The notes beneath the pieces were generated by a model. It did not search any database. It saw nothing but the letters and a program-made list of their open reading frames with translations, and had not been told where the DNA came from. Positions 22,615 to 31,811 of a stretch of 64,000 nt of DNA are shown piece by piece. Each line of letters starts with the position of its first letter. The stretch's first letter is position 1. The DNA comes from a virus, in the IMG/VR virus record IMGVR_UViG_3300044979_000007, positions 1 to 64,000 of that record; one strand, 5' to 3'. The translations under genes were made by a program, and so were the position numbers.

Positions 22615-23301
22615 ATGAAGCATACTCAAGGTCGCATAGTCGTTAAAGTTCCACTCCTTCACAAGAACGAGCATATGATGGAGAACGGCCAAGTACTTTC
22701 CATAGAGCGGCAGTACAATAATTTGAATAGGCGCGAAACCGAGCCGGTCAATGCATGGGTTATTAGCGCCGAAAATATTCCAGAAGGGGCAGAAGTTCTC
22801 ATTGGGCACAACGCTACCCACGACACGTTTAAGATCACAAATCACGACCAATTGAGTGGCGGAATAATTGCCGGGAAGATTGAGTATTTTGCCATACCAG
22901 AAGATCAGGCTTTTTTGTGGCGCATAGGTAAAGCTCAATGGCAACCGATAAAAGGATATGCTACCGGCTTGCGTGTTTTTAAACCCTATGAGGGTGTCCT
23001 AGCTGGAATTGAACCAAAGCAAATAAAAAATGTGCTTTACGTCACATCCGGAGAGTTAACTGGAAAGATATGCCAAACCGTTAGAGCAGCGGATTATGAA
23101 TTGGTCTTTAACGATTTTGATCGACGTGAACACCGGATAATCCGATTTCGACACTACGAAGACGGCATTGAATTAAACGGGCGAGAAGATGAACTAACTT
23201 GTATCCGAAACGACTTAACCAAAGAATTGAAAGCAGGAAGGCTACTCATCGGCCTTACCACTTCTGACGCTAAACCTTTAAAAGAACTTGCTCATGCCTG
23301 A
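22615..23301 (+). CDS. hypothetical beta-rich protein (228 aa)
   Basis: The protein starts MKHTQGRIVVKVPLLHKNEH and contains 'PEGAEVLIGHNATHDTFKIT', a beta-barrel-like pattern that faintly resembles GroES-type folds. That comparison is weak. It lies in the packaging block and overlaps the following gene by eight bases. Function unknown. Confidence 0.5.
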   Translation: MKHTQGRIVVKVPLLHKNEHMMENGQVLSIERQYNNLNRRETEPVNAWVISAENIPEGAEVLIGHNATHDTFKITNHDQLSGGIIAGKIEYFAIPEDQAFLWRIGKAQWQPIKGYATGLRVFKPYEGVLAGIEPKQIKNVLYVTSGELTGKICQTVRAADYELVFNDFDRREHRIIRFRHYEDGIELNGREDELTCIRNDLTKELKAGRLLIGLTTSDAKPLKELAHA

Positions 23302-23674
23302 AGAACCAGACTATAAAAAAATGTATGAGCAGGAACAGAAAAAAACCGCCATGCTTACCAAAAGAGTAGAATCGTATGAGGGTAACGGTCCGGCTAAACT
23401 ATACTATAGTCTGAATAGGAAGCAATGGGAGATGGCCGATTTGTTAAATAGGGAGAATCTTACTGACATGGACATAGACGATCCAAAAAGCAAAACATTT
23501 GACAGATTAAAAATAATCTTAAAAGAAGGGTCTGAAATGGGAGTGGCGGTCAACTCATTGGGAATGGCGCTCGGGATAACCGGTGATGAGGCCAAAGACA
23601 TAACTAGGCGTAGAACCACAACGCCAGAAAGCATATCCGATGTACTTGGAAATACCGCAGGGAAGCAGGATTGA
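23294..23674 (+). CDS. candidate small terminase subunit
   Basis: The 126-residue protein has an N-terminal coiled coil ('YKKMYEQEQKKTAMLTKRVE') and helical C-terminal region ('LGMALGITGDEAKDITRRRT') compatible with a DNA-binding helix-turn-helix. It sits directly before, and overlaps by 35 bases, the large terminase gene, the usual place of TerS. Size fits. The identity is by position and shape only. ATG at 23294 is preferred over the TTG two codons upstream. Confidence 0.4.
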   Translation: MPEEPDYKKMYEQEQKKTAMLTKRVESYEGNGPAKLYYSLNRKQWEMADLLNRENLTDMDIDDPKSKTFDRLKIILKEGSEMGVAVNSLGMALGITGDEAKDITRRRTTTPESISDVLGNTAGKQD

Positions 23675-25703
23675 AATACAAGGGCTAGAATGTTCAATTC
23701 CGCCAGAGGGGTACGTGTGGAATATCCTTACAAAACAATTGGAGTTTAGGGGGGTTTATAAAAGATCGGACAATCCAGAGGAGCAATATTGGGAAAGATT
23801 TCCATTGCCTTCGTGGTACAAGCGCGTAGTTAAGGCGGAAGATGATTACGATAAGAGAAAAAAATCAGAAGACCCATTATTTTACGATGAGCGATACGAA
23901 AATTTCAAACAACAAGAATGGGATAGGCGTCTGAATGGTTTTTGGCTGATGATAAAAGGGAGGGCGGTGTTTTTAGTTGGTCCGCACTATCTCTACATGC
24001 AGTGGTTCTCTATAGATATTGGGTATCCAAAATTTCGCGTTCCAGACCTTGAATATTTTTACTCTCTTCAATATTGTATAGAAGACCCTGAATGTATGGG
24101 AATGATTGAAATTACCAAGCGCCGTTTTGGTAAAACATTCAGGGCTGGTCTGTTCCTTATAGAATACGTTACGCGCACAAAGATGACGAACGCTGGTATT
24201 CAATCTAAAACGGGCGGCGACGCCAAAAAAGTATTCAGCAAAGCGGTAGTAGCTCCTTTTAAAAAACTCCCGAAGTTTTTCAGACCAGAATACGATATGT
24301 CTTTGGGGATTACACCTAAGACTGAAATGCGTTTTCAGCAAACGAACATTCGGGGCAAGAAAGCGGAGGAAGGTTTGGACAAAGACGAATTGGGGTCGAT
24401 GATAGATCACCAAAGCGCGGATGTTGTTGCATACGACGGCCAAAAGCTACATCGCTATGTGGCAGACGAAAGTGGCAAAACGACCGAAGTAAATATCTAT
24501 GACCGGCACGACGTTATACGGTATTGCCTACTAGATGATGAAGGACGAATAATCGGGAAAGCTCTTTATACTACTACCGTTGAAAAATTGGATACTGAAA
24601 AAGAAGGAGTACAAGAAGCATTCAAGAACCTTTGGAATGACAGTAACCAATTTGATAGGAAAGAGAACGGAAGAACTGCAAGTGGACTATATCGGTTCTT
24701 TATGACCGCAGATAGGGGAAGGAATTTCGATATTTACGGGGAACCTGACATACAAAAAACAGTTAAGGAGATTTTAGCGGATAGAGCATCCGTATCTCAT
24801 AACCTTCGGGCATTATCAGCCCGTATTCGTAAAGAAGCGAGAACTATTGAGGAGGCATTTAGCACCGACGGCGACAAGTGTATTTTCAATATAATTTACG
24901 TTGACAAGAGGGTAAGGGAATTAACCGAACATCCAATTACAAAACGGTGCATTATCTTTTATAGGGATTTAGATCAGGTAATAAGATGGAGAGACATTGA
25001 TCCCAAAAATAATAGCTTTCACTGGAAGATAACTGCATTCCCGCCGCCGGGTCAGGAAAATAAATTTGTAACGGTAGATAAATTAAAAAAACCAGGGCGC
25101 ACAAAAGACGGGGCCATCGCTATAGATGGCTATTCCAATTCTCAGGGGGGCGCAAAATACGGATCAAAGGCATCGGCATGGATCGGCCGAAAGTTCGATA
25201 TATTGGACCCATTGAATACCGGGAAGGCTATTGGTTGGCTTTACGGTCGCCCATCTGTAAAAGATACTCTATACGAGCAGGTGATGATGGCCGCAGAATA
25301 TTATGGGTATGTAGCATGGTTTGAACACAACAGCGATTCGTATTTGGAGTATTTCCGTGATCGCGGGAAGTTACTTTATCTCGGGACTTATCCGCTCAGT
25401 ACGATTGACCCAATTAAAAGACAAGAGGCGGACAGGTACAGGGGATTCCCGACAACCCCATTTAGCCTAACTAGGCAAACAGATGTCGGAATTGCCTATG
25501 TAGAAAATTATTATTATCTGATTGATTTTATCGAATTATTGGAAGATATGAAAGTGTTTGATCCGAACGACCGGACAGAATTTGATATTACGGTGTCCTT
25601 CTTGATGTTGCTGGTTTGTCTTATGGAGCCGGAGTATACGCCGCCGCCTAGAAAATCTCCATTGGTGAAAATATATGATAATGTCAACTACAGGGAGAAC
25701 TGA
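23640..25703 (+). CDS. terL: terminase large subunit
   Basis: The 687-residue protein has the ATPase Walker A 'EITKRRFGKTFRAG' (about 157-170), Walker B with 'HRYVADESGK' (about 271-280), and a C-terminal nuclease-like region with Asp496 in IAIDGYS. The large subunit pumps DNA into the prohead and cuts it. It precedes the portal gene and overlaps the candidate small subunit. A small antisense zinc-ribbon gene overlaps its last 20 bases. Confidence 0.9.
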   Translation: MYLEIPQGSRIEIQGLECSIPPEGYVWNILTKQLEFRGVYKRSDNPEEQYWERFPLPSWYKRVVKAEDDYDKRKKSEDPLFYDERYENFKQQEWDRRLNGFWLMIKGRAVFLVGPHYLYMQWFSIDIGYPKFRVPDLEYFYSLQYCIEDPECMGMIEITKRRFGKTFRAGLFLIEYVTRTKMTNAGIQSKTGGDAKKVFSKAVVAPFKKLPKFFRPEYDMSLGITPKTEMRFQQTNIRGKKAEEGLDKDELGSMIDHQSADVVAYDGQKLHRYVADESGKTTEVNIYDRHDVIRYCLLDDEGRIIGKALYTTTVEKLDTEKEGVQEAFKNLWNDSNQFDRKENGRTASGLYRFFMTADRGRNFDIYGEPDIQKTVKEILADRASVSHNLRALSARIRKEARTIEEAFSTDGDKCIFNIIYVDKRVRELTEHPITKRCIIFYRDLDQVIRWRDIDPKNNSFHWKITAFPPPGQENKFVTVDKLKKPGRTKDGAIAIDGYSNSQGGAKYGSKASAWIGRKFDILDPLNTGKAIGWLYGRPSVKDTLYEQVMMAAEYYGYVAWFEHNSDSYLEYFRDRGKLLYLGTYPLSTIDPIKRQEADRYRGFPTTPFSLTRQTDVGIAYVENYYYLIDFIELLEDMKVFDPNDRTEFDITVSFLMLLVCLMEPEYTPPPRKSPLVKIYDNVNYREN

Positions 25704-25842
25704 TTTTGCGGCTGTTCTTCACATAGTCTGCGTGGCATTTCTTGCAATAGCCATATCGCCCGCGCCTGTTTTCTTCAACAGGCTTGCCGCATTTTGAGCA
25801 AGTCGGTTTCCTGCCTTTGCCTTTTACATTCCGTAATCGCAT
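25684..25842 (-). CDS. small zinc-ribbon protein (52 aa)
   Basis: Read by hand: ATG at 25842 and TGA at 25684-25686. The protein has CSKCGK (Cys15, Cys18) and 'YGYCKKCHADYVK' (Cys33, Cys36), a two-knuckle zinc ribbon, with a basic N-terminus (MRLRNVKGKGRK). It lies on the opposite strand to the terminase and portal genes and overlaps terL by 20 bases. A -7 box TATATTTG lies just before its ATG. It may bind nucleic acid, possibly as a regulator (inference). Confidence 0.65.
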   Translation of the reverse strand: MRLRNVKGKGRKPTCSKCGKPVEENRRGRYGYCKKCHADYVKNSRKISSPCS

Positions 25843-25845
25843 ACC

Positions 25846-25853
25846 CAAATATA
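25846..25853 (-). promoter_or_regulatory. -7 box for the zinc-ribbon gene
   Basis: On the minus strand TATATTTG matches TAnnTTTG exactly. Only three bases separate it from the ATG at 25842, so translation would be leaderless. It faces the operator-like repeat at 25859-25898. Confidence 0.45.
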
Positions 25854-25858
25854 CAAAA

Positions 25859-25898
25859 GTGAAACGCTATTGTGATTCGTGAAACGATAGTGTTTCAC
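25859..25898. promoter_or_regulatory. tandem 20-base operator-like repeat
   Basis: Two adjacent 20-base units (25859-25878 and 25879-25898) both begin GTGAAACG and share 14 of 20 bases. The second unit is itself palindromic, GTGAAAC and GTTTCAC around six bases. The repeat lies between the leftward zinc-ribbon promoter and the rightward portal promoter, so one protein could control both. Confidence 0.5.
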
Positions 25899-25938
25899 GA
25901 TTTCTTTTCAGATGTTAACTCTATCTTACCTAAAGCAT

Positions 25939-25946
25939 TAAATTTG
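25939..25946 (+). promoter_or_regulatory. -7 box (TAAATTTG) for the portal operon
   Basis: TAAATTTG is an exact TAnnTTTG match, 21 bases before the TTG start at 25968. No clear -33 TTTG was found. Confidence 0.45.
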
Positions 25947-25967
25947 ACCAACTAATCCTTCTTTTAG

Positions 25968-28454
25968 TTGGCAGATTCGCAAAATATCCCCGGTTCAGGC
26001 GGTACAGAAACGCTAAAAATCTTCAATCTCCTAACGGACACAAAGTCCAAAAGCGATTGGGCATGGGGCAAGAATATCGCTCAATACATCTGCTCGACTG
26101 TTTTTGCCGGAATAGGCAGTGGATACTTTTGGATCAGGAATAGCCGATTTAAAGCCAATCGGGACTTAGCCGCTGGAAAGGTTGACCCCGTTAAATGGCA
26201 GGATAGGCTTGACTTCAACGGGAAGGTTAACTACATCAATCTAAACTGGGCGGCGATAAAAGTAGTCAGTACGACCATTTCCAAAATAGTCGGTCGATGG
26301 ATGGGGCGGAATGAAAAGATTGTGGTTAGGGCGACGGATTCGCTATCCGAAAAAGACCGGATAGAAGGGTATCAACAGGCGGAATTTTACATGATGCACC
26401 GGGATATGGTCGCCCAATTGGAACAGGCGTCCGGCACCCAAATTACTCCGAAAGATCAGTTTATACCCGAAGACCCCGACGAACTTCTTTTATGGTCGAA
26501 TGAATTGCAACGGCTCCCCGAAGAAATTTTATACGAAAAAGGCGTGAACGATATTCTTGACGCCAATGGATTTTTTGACCAGAACAAGGAAAAACTACTC
26601 CACGACAGCGCCGAAGTAGGATTGCCGGTCACTCACACTGAAATGGACACGAACGGGGTGATTGACGTGTCTTGGATCAAATCGGAAAACTTTTTCTATT
26701 CGTGGTCGGAGTATAATGATTTGCACGATTGCTCTTGGCAAGGGGACGCCATAGGGATGAAGATTACCGAAATCCGTGGCAAGTTTGGGGTTGAATTTGG
26801 TGGGCACTTGACCGAAGAGCAACTTTGGGAGATTGCTCAAAGCTCTCAGGAGTACCAATTGTACGATAAACTCCGGTGGCTGGTTGAATGGAATGTGGCT
26901 GTCCTTCGCCCTTATGACGAATGGAACGTACCCGTTGTCCGGTTCTATGTGAAGACCTTGGATAAAGACCCGTACACGTTAGTCCAAACCAAAAAGAACA
27001 AAAGCACTTTCCTAAAAAAAGGGGGCACTCCGGCGAAGTTGGCCGAAAACGAAGAATACGTAGAGGATAAGAACATCAAAATCTACAAGGGGCTTTATAT
27101 CCGCAGTACCGAAACGATCCTTTCTTGGGGGTTGTGGGAAAATATGATCCGACCGCAAGACCCAAAAGAATACGGTGAATGCTTGTTTCCATACGCGCCG
27201 TACATGTACCAGAATCAGGACATGAAAAACGTGGCCATTCCTGAAAAGGTCGAAGAACCGGCAGATCAAATGATATTGGCGAGGTACAAAATCCAACAGT
27301 GCGTCATGTCTATGATCCCGCACGGAGCCGCTGTTAATACAGATGCTATTCAAGAACTGGATTATGGACTAGGCGATAAAAATAGACTGATTGACCCAGT
27401 TAAATTTTATCAACAAACTGGAATGCTTTATTACCGTGGAAAAGATGGCGAAGGGAATCCTATCCCGGTGCCGATTGAAGAACTAGCCAATTCCGGCTTC
27501 ATGTCCCAAATGCAGGGGCTTATACAGACCTACGAATTTCACTACAAGGTATATAAGGATGAACTTGGCGAAGACCCGAGCATATCCACGCAGGCTGCTA
27601 AACCGCGTGTAACTAGCGACAATGTTCAATCAGCCATGCAAGCCGCAGATGAAGCGACCGATTACATGTATGATGCCTACTTGTACTGCATGGAAGGGAC
27701 GGCAAAAAGAATCTCCTGCCTACTGCATGATAGCGTAACCTACGGGGCGGACGCCTACAGAAAAATACTGAAAGAAGATAATATAAAGGGGAGGGCTTTT
27801 TCTACGATAGCTAGGATGTTGCCTACCGACACGCAGATGCAGGCGCTAGACATGTTCATGCAACAGGCTTTACAGGCTAACCCGGAATTGATTACATTCC
27901 TTGACCCATTCAAACTGAGACGGTTGGCGATGGATGACGTTAAGTTGGCCGAATTGTACATGCGCCGGTGCCAAAAGAAAATGTGGCAGGCGCAACAACA
28001 GGCCGCGCAACAACAGTCGCAGCAAAACGCCCAAGCTCAACAGCAGTCCTTGCAAATGAAGGCTCAATTAGACATGGAGCATGAGCAAGCAAAAGCACAG
28101 TTCGAGGCCCAAAAGAATGCCGACCTTAGTCGGGCTAAAAAGGAGGAATTATTCATTCAAATGATTTCGTCCGTTGTAACCGCAGGGGTGCCAATGCCGC
28201 CAGCTTTGCAACAAGTGGCAGACGAACTATATCAGAATGTCGGTCTACCATTATTCGCAGCTAATCAAAAAAATCAGCAGGCATTACAGCAGGGGGTTCA
28301 GCAGGGTATGCAGATGGCCGCCGGTCAACCCGGAGCCCCACCACAACCAGGAGGACTTCAACAGCCGTCGGATCAGCAGGATCAAGGGCAGCCACAAGGC
28401 CAACCGGACCAATCACAACCACAAGATCAATCACTTCAAACACAACCACAATGA
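25968..28454 (+). CDS. portal protein
   Basis: The 828-residue protein has the position and features of a portal: directly after terL, before head genes, with a long clip/stem region ('YGLGDKNRLIDPVKFYQQTG', 'LDKYRWLVEWN'-like segments) and a C-terminal Gln/Pro-rich tail. It forms the ring through which DNA is pumped. TTG at 25968 is the only plausible start; the first in-frame ATG lies about 110 codons on. The tail (about residues 670-828) is low-complexity Gln/Pro/Ala. Confidence 0.75.
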   Translation: MADSQNIPGSGGTETLKIFNLLTDTKSKSDWAWGKNIAQYICSTVFAGIGSGYFWIRNSRFKANRDLAAGKVDPVKWQDRLDFNGKVNYINLNWAAIKVVSTTISKIVGRWMGRNEKIVVRATDSLSEKDRIEGYQQAEFYMMHRDMVAQLEQASGTQITPKDQFIPEDPDELLLWSNELQRLPEEILYEKGVNDILDANGFFDQNKEKLLHDSAEVGLPVTHTEMDTNGVIDVSWIKSENFFYSWSEYNDLHDCSWQGDAIGMKITEIRGKFGVEFGGHLTEEQLWEIAQSSQEYQLYDKLRWLVEWNVAVLRPYDEWNVPVVRFYVKTLDKDPYTLVQTKKNKSTFLKKGGTPAKLAENEEYVEDKNIKIYKGLYIRSTETILSWGLWENMIRPQDPKEYGECLFPYAPYMYQNQDMKNVAIPEKVEEPADQMILARYKIQQCVMSMIPHGAAVNTDAIQELDYGLGDKNRLIDPVKFYQQTGMLYYRGKDGEGNPIPVPIEELANSGFMSQMQGLIQTYEFHYKVYKDELGEDPSISTQAAKPRVTSDNVQSAMQAADEATDYMYDAYLYCMEGTAKRISCLLHDSVTYGADAYRKILKEDNIKGRAFSTIARMLPTDTQMQALDMFMQQALQANPELITFLDPFKLRRLAMDDVKLAELYMRRCQKKMWQAQQQAAQQQSQQNAQAQQQSLQMKAQLDMEHEQAKAQFEAQKNADLSRAKKEELFIQMISSVVTAGVPMPPALQQVADELYQNVGLPLFAANQKNQQALQQGVQQGMQMAAGQPGAPPQPGGLQQPSDQQDQGQPQGQPDQSQPQDQSLQTQPQ

Positions 28455-28726
28455 GCCTAAACATTACCAACCAGACCGCTAGTCCTGCGTTAGACGGACA
28501 GGATGCATTGGTTACCATGACGTGGGCAGTATCTAACGCCAATATCGCTAACCTTTACGTTGGGCAGAAATGCGGAGTAGTGAGCAACGGGAAGTTAGGT
28601 GCGGTTAGCGAAATAGATACAGCTGGTATAACTGTAAAGTGCAAACCGGCCCAACCTAATGCCAGATTCGATAGCGCTTCAACACCTGGGCAGTTGGCTG
28701 TTAATGAGACTGTGACGTTCTTTTAA
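28451..28726 (+). CDS. small beta-rich head-region protein
   Basis: The 91-residue protein overlaps the portal stop (ATGA) and has beta-rich patterning ('VTMTWAVSNANIANLYVGQK'). It may be a head decoration or stabilisation protein, but no family was recognised. It lies between portal and capsid genes. Confidence 0.5.
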   Translation: MSLNITNQTASPALDGQDALVTMTWAVSNANIANLYVGQKCGVVSNGKLGAVSEIDTAGITVKCKPAQPNARFDSASTPGQLAVNETVTFF

Positions 28727-28736
28727 AAAAAATATT

Positions 28737-29111
28737 ATGATAGCATCACACAAGGATTTTACAAATCAATTTAACCTTGGGATAGGCAGTACTACCGGGC
28801 TTCTGCAAATTGACACCAGTGGGTTTGACTATGTGATTGTCCATTTTGTGAATCTCGGTGGGACGGTTACGTTTGCGGGGTCTAATGATGGTGGAGGTAT
28901 AACTGGTGAGGCAGACGGGAACGCAACAAGCGCAATCAACTGGGTTTCGGTTCAGGGAATCAATCAAACTACTGGTTCGGCTGGGACTACAGCCGCGACC
29001 AATACCATTTATAAATTTTCATCTGTAGCGAGGTATTTACAATTTACTGGGACGGCTTCGACCTCTTGTAAAATTCTGGTGTACTTCGCTAAGATTTCAC
29101 AAACAATGTAA
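28737..29111 (+). CDS. beta-sandwich head-region protein (124 aa)
   Basis: The protein is Gly/Thr/Ser-rich with jelly-roll-like strands ('TSGFDYVIVHFVNLGGTVTF', 'SSVARYLQFTGTASTSCKIL'). This is the pattern of phage decoration or tail-surface proteins. Its place between portal and scaffold genes supports a head decoration role (inference). Confidence 0.5.
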   Translation: MIASHKDFTNQFNLGIGSTTGLLQIDTSGFDYVIVHFVNLGGTVTFAGSNDGGGITGEADGNATSAINWVSVQGINQTTGSAGTTAATNTIYKFSSVARYLQFTGTASTSCKILVYFAKISQTM

Positions 29112-29117
29112 TTTTTT

Positions 29118-30290
29118 ATGGCAGAAGAAACAGCAGTAGCAGAACCGATACGTGGTCTCGAAGAAATGCAGGTGATAGTCCCTGAAACTATTTCATGGGA
29201 TGATGTTCCGCCCGTGGTCAAACCGGGCCAATCTGGTGAAGAAAATGGAATTAAGCCGGAAACCAAAGAAGTAAAGACTGACCAGGAGGAAGAAATTGTA
29301 GACGAACTGGAATACCTGGAAAAGCAAACGGGGTATAAGTCATGGGATGACATTAAGGCATTGAAGACGGAGGCCGAACAACTACGGGCTAAAGCTCAAA
29401 CGCCAGCGGAGATAAAATTCGCTAACGAGACAAGCCAGAAACTTTTTGAGGCTTGGAAAGAAGGCAAAGAAGACGAAGTTTATAACCTACTGCACACCCA
29501 ACGGGAGTTAAAAAGGGCAGCCGATTTGCCATCGGCAGATGCTATCCGGATGCACATCAAGATGACAAACGAAGGCAACCCTAATTTTAAGGCTGCCGAT
29601 GTCGAAGATATTTTTGAGGATCGATATGGGCTTCCTAAAGAGCCAAAGCAACGAGCCGATGAAGACCCGGAAGATTTTCAGGACCGGATGACAGAATACA
29701 AAACGCGCGTGGAAAAAGTAAATAGGGCTATTGAGCGAGACGCGTTTACAGCGAAGCAAGAATTGGCGAAAAGAATGACGGAGCTAAAACCACCAGAAAT
29801 ACCGAAGCAACAAGTGCAGCAAGGGCCAACCCAAGAAGTATTGGACGCCCGGAAGGCTTTTGTTGAAAATTATCGCAAAGAACTTCCGAAGGAATTGGAA
29901 GGTGTAAAAGGGTTTACCACGAACTTCAAAGACGAAGTGACGGAATTCCAAGTTGCTTATGGCATTACGCCAGAAGAACTAGAACCTTACAAAGCAGAAT
30001 TGGAAGAATTTGCGAACAATGGGCTAGATGTAAATACTTTATTTTCTAAGCGTTGGATCAAAAAAGACGGTTCCGTAGACATTCAGCGAGCAGCGGAAGA
30101 TCTCTACTTGCGGGATAACCGGGACAAAGTTTTCAAAAAGATTGCAACCGAAACCGGGACGCAACGGATGGAAGCGCAAAGGAAGATAAATAACAACATC
30201 AAAGTTGACGGTGAAACCAAAGTTGTTCAAATGGACAAAACGCAAAAAGGATCACAAGCGGAAGCCATCGACAAACTATGGAATAGCTAA
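29118..30290 (+). CDS. capsid scaffolding protein
   Basis: The 390-residue protein is acidic and helical with long charged coiled-coil stretches ('ELEYLEKQTGYKSWDDIKAL', 'YLRDNRDKVFKKIATETGTQ') and a Lys/Gln-rich C-terminus. It precedes the major capsid gene, as scaffolds do. Scaffold proteins guide assembly and then leave the head. No protease domain was seen. Confidence 0.7.
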   Translation: MAEETAVAEPIRGLEEMQVIVPETISWDDVPPVVKPGQSGEENGIKPETKEVKTDQEEEIVDELEYLEKQTGYKSWDDIKALKTEAEQLRAKAQTPAEIKFANETSQKLFEAWKEGKEDEVYNLLHTQRELKRAADLPSADAIRMHIKMTNEGNPNFKAADVEDIFEDRYGLPKEPKQRADEDPEDFQDRMTEYKTRVEKVNRAIERDAFTAKQELAKRMTELKPPEIPKQQVQQGPTQEVLDARKAFVENYRKELPKELEGVKGFTTNFKDEVTEFQVAYGITPEELEPYKAELEEFANNGLDVNTLFSKRWIKKDGSVDIQRAAEDLYLRDNRDKVFKKIATETGTQRMEAQRKINNNIKVDGETKVVQMDKTQKGSQAEAIDKLWNS

Positions 30291-30316
30291 TCTGTTAACA
30301 ATTTAAATTTAAAAAC

Positions 30317-31762
30317 ATGCCTACAGGAATCCCTACGGGGAATATATTGCAACCAGGCCAAATAGCATTGGCCAATGGTGCAACACAGGGGCTAGTCAGC
30401 TATTTACAGCTACTGACCCCTCAGTACTATAAACAGTACGTTGAAAAATACGGAAACGAAGACCTTACGTGGTGGTTGTCTGCCTACGGCGGGATGGAGG
30501 AAGTAGAAAACCAGAACTACTTTTGGTTTGAAAACCGTGGCAAATTAATGCCTGGCATTCAGATCGCCAATAACGTGTCGGCTGCTGTCGGCGCTACGAT
30601 CACTCCAACCTTGGCCGCACCTTTCCATTTCAATGGAGGTACGCAAGCTCCCTTAAGAGGCGGTGAAACAGTACGGGTAGCCTCCACGAATGTGGAAGGT
30701 GTGATCTTGACCGGAAGCATTGTTACGACTACTCCGGGAGCATTTACGTTTCAAGTAGCTCCAAAACAAACCGGCCAATCTCTCGCATCCGCCGGAGCAA
30801 CGTCCTTGCTCACGAGCGATGTTCTGTTGTTCGGTGGTCAGATGGACGTCGGCGAAGCGTCCGGTAGCGCATCTGCACTCGTTCATTTGGACCAGAAGTA
30901 CAGCAACAATATCACCGAAATGAGGGATACGCATGCTGGAACCGATCTGGCCGAAATGACACAGGTGTACTACACGGGTGGCGTAACCGGATCGGCGGCA
31001 GTTCAACAGGCCGGTACGTCGTTATTCACATACAAGTCCTTGGTCAAAACAGAGACCAGATTCAAAAACAACGTGGAATTTAAGCTACTCCGTGGCGACA
31101 TTCAGAACAATACGTCTATCGTAAATGCTAGTGGGTACAGTTCCAAGGGTTCTCAGGGCGTTTTCCCGAAGATTGCTACAGATGGTGAAACAGTCGGCAT
31201 CACTCCTGGAAACTTGGATATAGCCAAAATCCATGAAATCACAAGGATTATGGACGTCAATGGTTGTGCTAAACAAGTTCTTTGGATGCAGGATATTTTC
31301 CTCCGCCAAGACTTCAGCGATGGGTTGTTCTCTACATACCCGGCTGGCGCATTTGTTTGGGGCAAGAATGAGGCATCTGAAGAAGCCCTAATCAATTACG
31401 GTGTTAAGCATATCAACATCGACGACTATATGATGGGAGTGAAAAAGTACCGGCAATATAACACTGAATTCACTACAGGTGTCACTCCCGGAGTGGACTT
31501 CTTCCGTAATTCTGGCCATATCATTCCATTCGGAACGGCTCAGGACTACAAAGACGCAACGAAGGTTTACAAGAACCTTACCGTTATGGTACAGAAGGCT
31601 CCGAAAGGTGGAACCCAAGGCAACGGAATTCGTGTCTGGCCCCATGGAGGTGGTAGCTTGAACCCGGCCGACGGAACGATGATCGATTTCGTCGAATTTA
31701 TCTGCTACCGAGGTACAAGAGTTGTCGCCGCAAATCAGTTCATTTACACAGAAGCAGCTTAA
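30317..31762 (+). CDS. major capsid protein
   Basis: The 481-residue protein follows the scaffold and is followed by a terminator, the expected arrangement for a highly expressed capsid gene. The middle is Gly/Thr/Ala-rich, with 'VEGVILTGSIVTTTPGAFTF' and 'VLLFGGQMDVGEASGSASAL'. It resembles the HK97-like capsids of Bacteroidota podoviruses, though that fold cannot be confirmed from sequence alone. Confidence 0.75.
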   Translation: MPTGIPTGNILQPGQIALANGATQGLVSYLQLLTPQYYKQYVEKYGNEDLTWWLSAYGGMEEVENQNYFWFENRGKLMPGIQIANNVSAAVGATITPTLAAPFHFNGGTQAPLRGGETVRVASTNVEGVILTGSIVTTTPGAFTFQVAPKQTGQSLASAGATSLLTSDVLLFGGQMDVGEASGSASALVHLDQKYSNNITEMRDTHAGTDLAEMTQVYYTGGVTGSAAVQQAGTSLFTYKSLVKTETRFKNNVEFKLLRGDIQNNTSIVNASGYSSKGSQGVFPKIATDGETVGITPGNLDIAKIHEITRIMDVNGCAKQVLWMQDIFLRQDFSDGLFSTYPAGAFVWGKNEASEEALINYGVKHINIDDYMMGVKKYRQYNTEFTTGVTPGVDFFRNSGHIIPFGTAQDYKDATKVYKNLTVMVQKAPKGGTQGNGIRVWPHGGGSLNPADGTMIDFVEFICYRGTRVVAANQFIYTEAA

Positions 31763-31770
31763 TTTTTAAC

Positions 31771-31804
31771 GGGGCGGTATATTGCCGCCCCTTTCATTCT
31801 TAAT
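31771..31804 (+). terminator. intrinsic terminator after the capsid gene
   Basis: GGGGCGG (31771-31777) pairs perfectly with CCGCCCC (31785-31791) around a 7-base loop, followed by a T-rich stretch. It would reduce transcription into the downstream head genes and keep capsid mRNA abundant. T-rich flanks on both sides suggest it may work in both directions. Confidence 0.75.
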
Positions 31805-31811
31805 ATTTTTT

